Shown piece by piece: positions 7,581-15,077 of a stretch of 64,000 nucleotides of DNA (its first letter is position 1; every line of letters starts with the position of its first letter). Source of the stretch: Gaiellasilicea sp963731615 (GTDB lineage Bacteria > Actinomycetota > Thermoleophilia > Gaiellales > Gaiellaceae); assembly GCA_963731615.1 (NCBI GenBank), contig CAVSWD010000008.1, positions 186,001-250,000 on the forward strand, given 5' to 3'. The translations under genes and the position numbers were made by a program. The notes beneath the pieces are model-generated. The model worked only from the letters and a program-made list of their open reading frames with translations, was not told the DNA's origin and searched no databases.

Positions 7581-7787
7581 GTGCACTTGCGGATGCCTTC
7601 GATCGATCAGGGGGTGCAGGCGTTTGCCTGGGCCGTGTTCTTCTTTCTCCTGCTCTGGATCGGGATGCTCGCGCTCGGGGTTTCGAGCGCGACTGCTTTC
7701 ATCGTCTCGCTCCTCGCCGCAGGAGTGATTTTCCTTTTCATCCGGCTGCGGGGCGAGGATCGCCCCGGGCCGCGGCAGACGCGCTAG
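7581..7787 (+). CDS. Small membrane protein of unknown function
   Basis: A 68-residue product from a GTG start with GGA about 8 bases upstream. Two membrane helices are plain: residues ~13-33 (AFAWAVFFFLLLWIGMLALGV) and ~38-58 (AFIVSLLAAGVIFLFIRL). The tail is positively charged, suggesting both ends are cytoplasmic. The hydrophobic pattern is coding-like, and the stop overlaps the convergent gene at 7784 by 4 bp. An ATG at 7593 is an alternative start. No family is recognised. Confidence 0.6.
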   Translation: MHLRMPSIDQGVQAFAWAVFFFLLLWIGMLALGVSSATAFIVSLLAAGVIFLFIRLRGEDRPGPRQTR

Positions 7788-7999
7788 CGGGTCAACGCTG
7801 CGACGAGCCGACGGGCCAGGTCCGGGCCCAGCAACGCCTCGAGGCGTGCGGCCGCGGTCGGGCGCGGGGCCAGCGTGTCGAGCGCGAGACAGTGCTCGAG
7901 GAGCAGCTGCGAGGGAGTGAGCTTCGGATGGTGGCGGGCGGCGGCGTCCATCCCCACACCTATCGACGGGAGCCGCGTTCGCACGAATCCCTTATCCAA
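7784..7999 (-). CDS. Small conserved-looking hypothetical protein
   Basis: A 71-residue product. The C-terminal ~55 residues (from HHPKLTPSQLLLEHCLALDT to DLARRLVAALTR) form an amphipathic, helix-rich segment of ordinary amino-acid composition, which suggests a real protein. The start may be the later ATG giving MDAAARHHPK. It is followed closely by nothing in the same direction and overlaps the end of the 7581 gene by 4 bp. Function unknown. Confidence 0.5.
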   Translation of the reverse strand: MDKGFVRTRLPSIGVGMDAAARHHPKLTPSQLLLEHCLALDTLAPRPTAAARLEALLGPDLARRLVAALTR

Positions 8000-8003
8000 G
8001 TGT

Positions 8004-8657
8004 TTACTGCGCTGGTGACGCGCGGGGCGGGATCGCGCCTCGATCCAGCCCCCGCCTGCGTTCTAGACTCGCTCGCTCCTGGTCGTCGTCGTGACCGTCC
8101 GATCGTCGTCGGTCTCGTCCGCGGGCAGGTCCTACCGGCACGGTCGGCGGCGCGTTGTCGGCGTCGCGGTCGGCCAGCGGCGCCTGGGCAACGTCACGGG
8201 TGTCGCGACCGGCAGCCGTCGTCGTCTCCGTCACGACCGCGCGGCGCGGACCCTCGGTGTCGAAGCAGAACCCGAAGACCAGGCCGATACCGAACGCCAC
8301 GGCCGGCAGGATGTTGCCAACGTCAGCGACCAGGCCGTAGAACCCGAGATCGCGCGACCAGTTCGACGTGTTCATCCAGTCGGCGGGCTGACGGGCGAGC
8401 AAAATCCAGCCTCCCGCGACGAGGACCGGCAGGAAGCCCAGCACAAAGACGCCGAGCGAGAAGCGCGGCCAGCCCCACTTCGTCCAGCCGCCGAAGATCT
8501 GCGAGAGCGCCATCGTCAGGCCCGCGGCGGCGATCACGCCGTACGTCGCCCAGTACTCCCCGGTTTCCTCGGTGCCGATCTGTGTTGCGAACCAGAGCAG
8601 GATCCCCGCGACGGCCGCCCCGGCAAGAGTTGAGGTGCCCCTGGTCACTCCGTTCAT
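8004..8657 (-). CDS. Four-helix membrane protein of unknown function
   Basis: A 217-residue product with four predicted membrane helices: STLAGAAVAGILLWFATQI, WATYGVIAAAGLTMALSQIF, FSLGVFVLGFLPVLVAGGWILL and LVADVGNILPAVAFGIGLVFGF. It ends in a ~65-residue charged, low-complexity cytoplasmic tail rich in Arg and Asp. The pattern is that of small actinobacterial membrane proteins without assigned function. The tail composition is odd and could reflect a late frame error, since the hydrophobic part is clearly coding. Confidence 0.65.
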   Translation of the reverse strand: MNGVTRGTSTLAGAAVAGILLWFATQIGTEETGEYWATYGVIAAAGLTMALSQIFGGWTKWGWPRFSLGVFVLGFLPVLVAGGWILLARQPADWMNTSNWSRDLGFYGLVADVGNILPAVAFGIGLVFGFCFDTEGPRRAVVTETTTAAGRDTRDVAQAPLADRDADNAPPTVPVGPARGRDRRRSDGHDDDQERASLERRRGLDRGAIPPRASPAQ

Positions 8658-8718
8658 CGCTGCCTCCGTTTCAGGTGTGACGGCATTCTTCCCCGTCGCT
8701 CCTGAAACGGAACCGCGG

Positions 8719-9333
8719 TCAGCCCAGGTTCAGGCGACGCTCGTCGAAGCGCGAGGAGTGCAGCTCGGCGCGGAACTCCTCCACCGACTGCAGTGCATCC
8801 TCGGCGAAGATGTGGTCGACCACGCCGATCCGCTCGTCGTTCGCGAACGGCAGGTCGACGTGCGCCTGCGAGACCAGGTTGACCGAGAGCGAACCGCACG
8901 CTGGGCAGCGAACGGCCAGGCCGAAGGCGTGCTCGCCGGGTGTCACTGCGACGAACGAGGACGGGAAGACCGGTCGCGCTCTGCCCTCGGGATAGCAGTA
9001 GAAGCTCCAGGGCCACTCCCCCGCCTTCAGCTGCGCCGCCGCGCGATCGAGCAACTCGCCGGCAACGTCACCGGCGCGCGCCGTCATCAGGTCGACGAAG
9101 CGGCCCGTTCGTGCGCCGAGCGGGGCCCAGTCGAGATCGTCGTGGCCGACGAGGCCTTGGTGCTCCTCGCCGCAACCGCAGTCGAAGCGGACGCCGTAGA
9201 CGGCCGGATGAGCCGCACCCGGCAGACGCTGGAGCAGCCGGAACGACGAGAGCGCGACCTCGGCCCGCTCGCGGTGGGGGCACGAGAACGTGTACCGAGC
9301 CGTCAACGCGTCGTACATCGTGCTGATGGTCAT
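8719..9333 (-). CDS. Cysteine-containing hypothetical protein, possible zinc-ribbon fold
   Basis: A 204-residue product from an ATG at 9333 (MTISTMYDALTARYTF). It contains three short cysteine clusters: FSCPHRE near residue 17, FDCGCGEEHQG near residue 50 and VRCPACGSLSVN near residue 145. The last is a typical CPxCG knuckle, so metal binding is plausible. The middle includes an LDRAAAQLKAGEWPW helix. I do not recognise a family. It follows ftsR on the same strand after 46 bp and may be co-transcribed. Function is not inferred. Confidence 0.62.
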   Translation of the reverse strand: MTISTMYDALTARYTFSCPHRERAEVALSSFRLLQRLPGAAHPAVYGVRFDCGCGEEHQGLVGHDDLDWAPLGARTGRFVDLMTARAGDVAGELLDRAAAQLKAGEWPWSFYCYPEGRARPVFPSSFVAVTPGEHAFGLAVRCPACGSLSVNLVSQAHVDLPFANDERIGVVDHIFAEDALQSVEEFRAELHSSRFDERRLNLG

Positions 9334-9379
9334 CGACGCACCGGACGCGCCCCCAGACACCCAAAAGCGGGAGCCGCGG

Positions 9380-10078
9380 CTATCGCTCGGCCAGAAGCCG
9401 CAGCTCCCGCCAGAACAGCAGCCGCGACAGCTCCTGCGAGGCCTCGGCCAGCGCCTGGAGGTCGTCGAGCCCTGTCTTGCGCCGCTCGGGGTTGCGTGAG
9501 CGCAGCGCCGGAGCGACCAGCTGCTCCAGCAGCCCCGCCTCCCGGCCCACGGAGTTCTTGAAGGTGCGCAGATGCCGCGCGTCGATCCCGAACTGGGCGA
9601 GCCGTCCGCACGCCGATGCGATCTCGGCGTCACCCTCCCGGTAGAGGCGCTCGCCGCCTTCGAGCCGGGGCGTCAGCAGCCCGTACTCCTCGAGCGCACG
9701 AGCCAGGTTCGCGTCGATGCCGGCCCGCTCGCACAGCTCTCCTAGGTCCAGCTCGCCCTCCTGCTCGCCGAGACCTGCGGGGCGCCGCCGCTTCCGCTCG
9801 GCGCCGGAGCCGGATGCGAGCTCTTGCCGGATCACGCGTAGCGGCAGGAACTCGTCCCGCTGCAGGCGCAGGATCGTCTCCAGCCGCTCGACGTCTTCTT
9901 CGCTGAAGAGCCGGTAGCCGCCTCGCGTGCGCTTCGGCGTCAACAGACCCTGATCCTCGAGGTAGCGGATCTTCGAAATCGAGATGTCGGGGAACTCCGC
10001 CTGGATCCGCGCACAGACAGCGCCGATCGTGTGCAGGCGCTGGTCGGGACGCCGCTCTGTGGCAGTCGTCATGCTCAT
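9380..10078 (-). CDS. ftsR: MerR-family transcriptional regulator, FtsR-like
   Basis: A 232-residue product with an N-terminal winged helix of MerR type (residues ~17-85: IGAVCARIQAEFPDISISKI, then RYLEDQGLLTPKRTRGGYR and VERLETILRLQRDEFLPL). A second region includes LDLGELCERAGIDANLARALEEYGLLTP and a helical C-terminus. This arrangement, directly next to an FHA-domain gene, is that of actinobacterial FtsR, which activates ftsZ in Corynebacterium (known from the family). The ATG at 10078 overlaps the FHA stop as ATGA, implying translational coupling. Assignment as FtsR rests on architecture and neighbourhood. Confidence 0.82.
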   Translation of the reverse strand: MSMTTATERRPDQRLHTIGAVCARIQAEFPDISISKIRYLEDQGLLTPKRTRGGYRLFSEEDVERLETILRLQRDEFLPLRVIRQELASGSGAERKRRRPAGLGEQEGELDLGELCERAGIDANLARALEEYGLLTPRLEGGERLYREGDAEIASACGRLAQFGIDARHLRTFKNSVGREAGLLEQLVAPALRSRNPERRKTGLDDLQALAEASQELSRLLFWRELRLLAER

Positions 10079-10539
10079 CGGCGCAGGAAGGTCAGTCGGT
10101 ACTTGCCGATCTGAACCTCGTCGTCGTCGTCGAGCTCGGCTGTCTCGATCCGCTTGCGGTTGACGAACGTGCCGTTGAGGCTGCCGAGATCGCTGATCGT
10201 GAAGGCTTCGCCGTCGCGAACGAGCTCGGCGTGCTTGCGGGAGACGGTGACGTCGTCCAGGAACACGTCGCACTCGGGCGAGCGGCCGATCAGCGTCCGC
10301 TCGGCAGACGGGAAGAAGCTCTCCCCCGCTCTGCCGCCGCCGGAGCGGACGACGAGCGCCGGACCTGTGCCGCCCAGATCCTGGACCGCCGCGCCGGGAT
10401 CCTCGGCGAGCTCTTCCGGGGTGTAGCTCATCGTCTGCTCACCCGTTTCGCTCCGGTGCAGCATCGAGCCACACCGCGCGCAAAAGTTCGCGGCCTCCGG
10501 ATTCTGGAACCCACATTCCGGGCAGTAGACGTGGCTCAC
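10075..10539 (-). CDS. Zinc-ribbon plus FHA-domain protein, GarA/OdhI-like
   Basis: A 154-residue product. The N-terminus is a double-CxxC zinc ribbon (YCPECGFQNPEAANFCARCG). Residues ~35-50 (SYTPEELAEDPG) lie where GarA carries its regulatory threonines. The C-terminal ~95 residues are an FHA domain with LIGRSPECDVFLDD, VSRKHAEL and DLGSLNGTFVN, the phosphothreonine-binding loops. In mycobacteria and corynebacteria GarA/OdhI is a Ser/Thr-kinase substrate that controls 2-oxoglutarate metabolism; such a role here is inferred. No kinase gene is in the window. It lies 19 bp downstream of the rsiG-like gene and is coupled to ftsR. Confidence 0.85.
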   Translation of the reverse strand: MSHVYCPECGFQNPEAANFCARCGSMLHRSETGEQTMSYTPEELAEDPGAAVQDLGGTGPALVVRSGGGRAGESFFPSAERTLIGRSPECDVFLDDVTVSRKHAELVRDGEAFTISDLGSLNGTFVNRKRIETAELDDDDEVQIGKYRLTFLRR

Positions 10540-10558
10540 GCGCCTGGCCGCCTATCGC

Positions 10559-10801
10559 TCACGCGCCCTCGTCGCTCGGGGGCGTGCTGCGTGCGGCGAG
10601 GATGTCGGTGAGGCGCTCGACGTCGACGTCGGTGACGCCCTTCCCCTTCAGCCGCGCGGTTCGTTCGGCGCGCAGGATGTCGATCTTCCCCTGCAGCATC
10701 CTGCGGCGGAACGAGACCTCGTTCTCCTCGTGCTCGAGCTGCTCGATCAGGCTCTTGAGAGCGTCGTCGGAGAGAGTGGCCAGATCTGGCAGGGGTTCCA
10801 T
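10559..10801 (-). CDS. rsiG: RsiG-like anti-sigma factor with a single c-di-GMP motif
   Basis: An 80-residue, helix-rich protein. Within LPDLATLSDDALKSLIEQL and the following helix, residues Glu26, Ser30, Arg33, Gln37 and Asp41 fit the spacing E-x3-S-x2-R-x3-Q-x3-D exactly. This is the c-di-GMP-binding signature of RsiG, which in Streptomyces holds sigma-WhiG inactive when loaded with c-di-GMP. Streptomyces RsiG has two copies of the motif, whereas early-branching actinobacteria such as Rubrobacter have one and act as dimers; this protein is of the single-motif kind. A WhiG homologue is not in the window. It leads an apparent operon with the FHA and ftsR genes. Confidence 0.8.
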   Translation of the reverse strand: MEPLPDLATLSDDALKSLIEQLEHEENEVSFRRRMLQGKIDILRAERTARLKGKGVTDVDVERLTDILAARSTPPSDEGA

Positions 10802-10862
10802 AGCGCCTTTCCTTCGAGGGTCTGTGCAGCAGTAAAGCAGCCGACAGGCCGAGGGGTCAACC

Positions 10863-13388
10863 TCAGCTTGAGGCTTCTACCGAAGTTCGAGGCACGGCGC
10901 CGTCTCCCTGCATGATCGCCTCGACCAGCTCGCGAACCTCGCGTTCGAGCTCCTCCGACGCCTCGGTCGTCTCCCCTTCCGCGTAGAGATGAACGAGCGG
11001 CTCGTCCGGATCCGGCAGCACCTGCGACCAGCCGCGCTCGTCGAGCAGCTTGATCCCGTCCGTCAGGTCGAGGTCGCGGGCCGCGAGCCGTTCGTTGAGA
11101 ACGCGCATCACGAGCCCCTTCCGCGACCACGGGCACGCGATTCGACGGTGGATCAGCGTCGGCGGTGGCAGCTCGGCGACCAGCGCGGAAAGCGGGCGGT
11201 TGATCGGCGCGAGCAGCTCGAGGAGCTTCGCGAGGCTCGCGACCGCGTCATAGGCGGGCAGAAACTCCGGGAAGACGTAGCCGCCCCCGACCGCACCGGC
11301 GAAGACGACGCCGGGCTCCGCGGCGGCACTCGTCAGCTCGCTGAGCGAGTTGGGCGACCGGACGATCTCGAGCGTGTCGCCGGCCAGCTCGTCGACCTTG
11401 CTCGTGACCGTGATCGGGAAGACGGCCTTGCCTTTCGTCCCCCGCTGCGCGAGCAGGCGCACGAAGAGCAACAGGGTCTGGTCGACAGGCACCTCGCGGC
11501 CCTGCTCGTCGACGAGGTAGAGGCGCTCGCCGGACTGGTCGAAGACGGCGCCGAGGTCGGCGCCGATCGCGGTGACAAGGCGCTTGGTATGCCCAACCGC
11601 CTGCGCGAGGGTCTCGCGGTCGGCCGTCTCCTCGGCGAAGAAGCCGTGCGCCGAGATCGCCTCGACACCGAGCGGGCCGACGACCAGCGGCAGCACGAAC
11701 GACGCGGCGGAGTAGCCGTAGTCGACGACGATCCGGAAGCGCCGCTCGCGGACGGCGTCCACGTCGAGGGACTCGAACAGGTCCTGGGCGTAGCTCTCGC
11801 GCACCCGCGCCGGGTACGAGACCGAGCCGACACCACCTCCGGCGACGCGCCGGAGCTCCTGGCGCGTGAAGTTCTTCTCGATCTCCTTCTGCAGGCTCGC
11901 CGTGAGCAGGATCCCCGGCGGCTCGTAGATGCGGATGAAGACGGCCTCGGGATCGAGGTGGCTCAACCCCACGTGCACTGCGGCCGCGAAGCCCTGCGTC
12001 TTCAAGACGTGCCTGCTGACCGCCGGCGGCGAGACGCGCAGGTCGGCCACGTCGAGGCCGGCCGCGTTCAGCCCCGAGATCATCGCGCGCTTGATCATCC
12101 GGCAGGCCGGCGCCGAGTCGCGGCTCGCGACGACTCGAGCGCCGCGCTTGAGCGCGGTGCCGAGCGCGATCGCCAGGCGCGCAGCCGTCTCCGGCGTCAG
12201 ATCGACGTTGACGAGGCCGGTGACACCGTCCTTGCCGAACAGCCGCGAGGACGCCCTCGTCTCCCAGATCAAGTTCTCGTGCAGCTGCGAGCCGGTCTCG
12301 ACCTCCTTGTAGGGGTAGATCCGGACGTGCGGCATGATGCTCGACTCGGAGCCGATCGTCACCTCGTCGCCGATCGCCGCGCCCTCCTGGATCCGCACGT
12401 GGTCGCGGATGTCGCACGAACGGCCCACGACCGCGCCCTCGATCAGTGCGCCACGGCCGACGTGGGTCGACGAGTCGATCACTGTGCGCACGGTGCGGGA
12501 GCGCTCGCGTAGCGTGACGCCGTTCGAGAGCACGCTGTAGGGGCCGACCGACGCGTCGCGCGCGATTCGGCAGTAGTTGCCGATGAACGCAGGCCCCTCG
12601 ACCTCCTCCGCGTCGTGGATGTCCGCCCCCTCGCCGATCCAGACGTTGCCGCGGAGGCGGATCCCCGAGATGTTCAGACGCACCTTCTCGTCCAGGGCAT
12701 CGAAGTTCGCCTGGCGGTACTGGTCGAGGTTGCCGATGTCCTGCCAGTAGCCCTCCATTACGTGCCCGTAGATCGGGCGCCCCATCTCGAGCAGCAGCGG
12801 GAAGAGCTCCTTCGAGAAGTCGTACGGCCCTTCGCTCGGGATGTGCGTCAGTACCTCCGGCTCGAGCACGTAGATGCCGGTATTGATCGTGTCCGAGAAG
12901 ACCTGACCCCACGAGGGCTTCTCGAGGAAGCGCTCCACCTTGCCGTCCTCGTCCGTGACGACGATCCCGAATTCGAGCGGGTTGTCCACCGACTTGAGGC
13001 CGATCGTGACGGCGGCGCCCTTCTCCTTGTGCTTGGCGACGAGCGCACCGAGGTCGACGTCGCAGAGCGCGTCGCCCGAGATCACGAGGCACGTCTCGTC
13101 GAGCTTCCCGCTCGCGAGGCGGACCGACCCCGCCGTGCCCAGCGGCAGCTCCTCGACCGAGTACTCGACGTTGAGGCCGAGCGACTCACCGTCGCCGAAG
13201 TAGCTTCGAATCGCCTGGGGCATGAAGGCGAGCGTCACGACGACGTCTTCGAAGCCGTGGCTGCCGAGCAGCTCGATGATGTGCTCCATGCAGGGCTTGC
13301 CGACGATCGGCACCATCGGCTTCGGCTGGTTCGAGGTGAGTGGCCGCAGCCGCGTCCCCTCCCCACCGGCCATGACGACAGCCTTCAT
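10863..13388 (-). CDS. Mannose-1-phosphate guanylyltransferase / phosphomannomutase-like fusion
   Basis: An 841-residue two-part protein. Residues 1-~235 are a nucleotidyltransferase (VVMAGGEGTRLRPLT, PKPMVPIVGKP, LVISGDALCDVD, GYWQDIGNLDQYRQAN). Residues ~250-380 are left-handed beta-helix hexapeptide repeats (VWIGEGADIHD, GPAFIGNYCRI, HVRIQEGAAIGDEVTIG). Residues ~390-820 resemble phosphohexomutases but lack the usual phosphoserine loop; only VASRDSAPACRMIKRAMISG is visible there. Such fusions in actinobacteria and cyanobacteria are annotated as GDP-mannose pyrophosphorylase/phosphomannomutase. The sugar specificity and mutase activity are uncertain. The ATG at 13388 overlaps the pgsA-like stop (ATGA). 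Confidence 0.86.
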   Translation of the reverse strand: MKAVVMAGGEGTRLRPLTSNQPKPMVPIVGKPCMEHIIELLGSHGFEDVVVTLAFMPQAIRSYFGDGESLGLNVEYSVEELPLGTAGSVRLASGKLDETCLVISGDALCDVDLGALVAKHKEKGAAVTIGLKSVDNPLEFGIVVTDEDGKVERFLEKPSWGQVFSDTINTGIYVLEPEVLTHIPSEGPYDFSKELFPLLLEMGRPIYGHVMEGYWQDIGNLDQYRQANFDALDEKVRLNISGIRLRGNVWIGEGADIHDAEEVEGPAFIGNYCRIARDASVGPYSVLSNGVTLRERSRTVRTVIDSSTHVGRGALIEGAVVGRSCDIRDHVRIQEGAAIGDEVTIGSESSIMPHVRIYPYKEVETGSQLHENLIWETRASSRLFGKDGVTGLVNVDLTPETAARLAIALGTALKRGARVVASRDSAPACRMIKRAMISGLNAAGLDVADLRVSPPAVSRHVLKTQGFAAAVHVGLSHLDPEAVFIRIYEPPGILLTASLQKEIEKNFTRQELRRVAGGGVGSVSYPARVRESYAQDLFESLDVDAVRERRFRIVVDYGYSAASFVLPLVVGPLGVEAISAHGFFAEETADRETLAQAVGHTKRLVTAIGADLGAVFDQSGERLYLVDEQGREVPVDQTLLLFVRLLAQRGTKGKAVFPITVTSKVDELAGDTLEIVRSPNSLSELTSAAAEPGVVFAGAVGGGYVFPEFLPAYDAVASLAKLLELLAPINRPLSALVAELPPPTLIHRRIACPWSRKGLVMRVLNERLAARDLDLTDGIKLLDERGWSQVLPDPDEPLVHLYAEGETTEASEELEREVRELVEAIMQGDGAVPRTSVEASS

Positions 13389-13936
13389 GCCGCCACCGTC
13401 CTTCGCGCCTGCAGGACATACTGTGCGCCCGCTGCCACTGCCAGCGCGAGCCCGAACCAGAAGAGCCAGAGCGGCCACTCGGTCGAGTGGCCGACGACGA
13501 GCAGGATCCCCACCGCGAGGTACAGGATCCAGGTGGCGACCTTGCCGAGCATGCTGACGTCGAGCTCGTAACCGCGAGGCACGAGCAGCTTGTACCCGGC
13601 AACGAGGATGACGTCACGGAGGACGATGATCAGGGCGGCATACCAGGGCAGCTTGTCCTCCAGCCAGAGCAGGATCACGGCCGAGTCGATCATCAGCCGG
13701 TCGGCGAGAGGGTCGGCGATCTTCCCGAACTGGGATTCGACCCGCCAGCGACGCGCGAGCCACCCGTCGACCTGATCGGTCACGCCCGCGACGAGGAAGA
13801 TCCAGCCTGCGGCCCAGCTCGAGCCGTCGCCTGCCTGGACGAAGACGACGATGAAGAGGGGGATCAGAGCGAGCCGCAGGATCGTGAGCGCGTTCGGGAG
13901 CTGCGCCAGCGGAACCGGGGTCGCGTGGGAGGCCAT
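13385..13936 (-). CDS. pgsA: CDP-alcohol phosphatidyltransferase, PgsA-like
   Basis: A 183-residue membrane enzyme with the CDP-alcohol phosphotransferase signature D-x2-DG-x2-AR-x8-G-x3-D-x3-D, seen as DQVDGWLARR, then FGKIADPLADR. About five or six membrane helices are present. The sequence PNALTILRLALIPLFIV at the N-terminus is typical of CDP-diacylglycerol-glycerol-3-phosphate 3-phosphatidyltransferase, so phosphatidylglycerophosphate synthesis is the best guess; its CDP-diacylglycerol substrate is made by CdsA (25156). A paralogue for phosphatidylinositol or cardiolipin cannot be excluded. The start is ATG 13936; a TTG nine bases upstream is possible. Confidence 0.85.
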   Translation of the reverse strand: MASHATPVPLAQLPNALTILRLALIPLFIVVFVQAGDGSSWAAGWIFLVAGVTDQVDGWLARRWRVESQFGKIADPLADRLMIDSAVILLWLEDKLPWYAALIIVLRDVILVAGYKLLVPRGYELDVSMLGKVATWILYLAVGILLVVGHSTEWPLWLFWFGLALAVAAGAQYVLQARRTVAA

Positions 13937-13973
13937 CGCCCACAAGGATAGTGTCGGCGGGCCCTCGAAGGGT

Positions 13974-15029
13974 CTACCGCTTCGGCTCGTGCCGCGATCC
14001 GGCCGGGGTCAGTGAGCCTCGATTTCGACGCCGGTGGAAGAGCAGGCGCGCACGCGAGATCAGCGGGGTCGCGGCGCGGCCGAGCACGACTCCCGCTGCG
14101 ATACCTGGAACCCGTCGATCGAGCAGGGCTCTGGGCGATAGGCGGCCCACGTCCGCAAGCAGCTTCGCCGCGGCTCGGCGTTGGCCGCGTTCGGCGGCAT
14201 CGAGCGCCGGCGACAGCAGCCAACGTGCCCGCTGCCGGTCGAGCTCACGCGGGTCCGGGCGCAGGTACGCCAGCTCGCCGACGAGCATCGAGTCGACGCG
14301 GTCGAGCACGTCGAGGAACTGAGCCGCCGGGCGGGTTTCATGGATGTCCTGCGCCGGATGCCGGCGGTAGTAGGCGTCCCAGCTGTGGAGGAAGGCGCCG
14401 GGGTAGCGGCTGGCGAGACGGAGCCAGAGCTCGTAGTCCGCGATCAGGGGCAGCGACTCGTCGAACGACGGACCGACCGCTTCCAGCGCCGTGCGCCGAA
14501 CGAGCGTCGTCAGCATCGCCGTATAGATCAGACGCTCCGACGGGTGCTCCAGCAGGGCCGGCATCAGCTCCTCCGGGGGATAGATCCCAGGCGGCGCGAA
14601 GGGCGCGAGCCCCTGCCCGACCACGGTACCTTCGGCGTTCACTTCGGAGAATGTCGAGAAGACGAACGCGCAGTCGGGATTGCCGTCCAGCAGGCTCACG
14701 CGCCGCTCGAGAAAGCCGGGATCCCAGAAGTCGTCGTCATCGAGGATCGCGAGATACGGGGCAGTTGCGGCCCGGATGACGGCGTTTTTGTTCCCGTACG
14801 CGGTGAGGGCGGTGCCGGTGTCCCGAACTTCGATCCGCGCGTCCTCCTCGTAGGCGCTCAGATCCTCCGAGGTGCCGACATGGTTGACCGAGATGATCAG
14901 CCGCCAGTCGGAAAAGGTCTGCGCGCGCACCGAGGCGATCGCCTCGTGGATGTAGCTCCGTTGCCCGACGGTGGGGATACCCACGTCCACACGTGCCGTC
15001 ACGTCAGGATCGGCCTTCGGCGGCAGCAC
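13974..15029 (-). CDS. Family 2 glycosyltransferase
   Basis: A 351-residue product with a GT-A nucleotide-sugar fold: VDVGIPTVGQRSYIHEAIAS, then SDWRLIISVNH and the metal-binding DDDD of PYLAILDDDDFWDPGFLERR. A second acidic motif (DYELWLRLASRYP near residue 200) is typical of GT2 acceptor loops. No membrane segments occur, so it acts at the cytoplasmic face, probably in polysaccharide or glycolipid assembly. It is divergent from the DegT aminotransferase at 15078, a common companion in surface-sugar loci. Donor and acceptor are unknown. Confidence 0.88.
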   Translation of the reverse strand: MLPPKADPDVTARVDVGIPTVGQRSYIHEAIASVRAQTFSDWRLIISVNHVGTSEDLSAYEEDARIEVRDTGTALTAYGNKNAVIRAATAPYLAILDDDDFWDPGFLERRVSLLDGNPDCAFVFSTFSEVNAEGTVVGQGLAPFAPPGIYPPEELMPALLEHPSERLIYTAMLTTLVRRTALEAVGPSFDESLPLIADYELWLRLASRYPGAFLHSWDAYYRRHPAQDIHETRPAAQFLDVLDRVDSMLVGELAYLRPDPRELDRQRARWLLSPALDAAERGQRRAAAKLLADVGRLSPRALLDRRVPGIAAGVVLGRAATPLISRARLLFHRRRNRGSLTPAGSRHEPKR

Positions 15030-15077
15030 CGTCGCCGCAGATTCGAGTGCGCCTTCGGTCTAAAGTAGATTGGCTCC

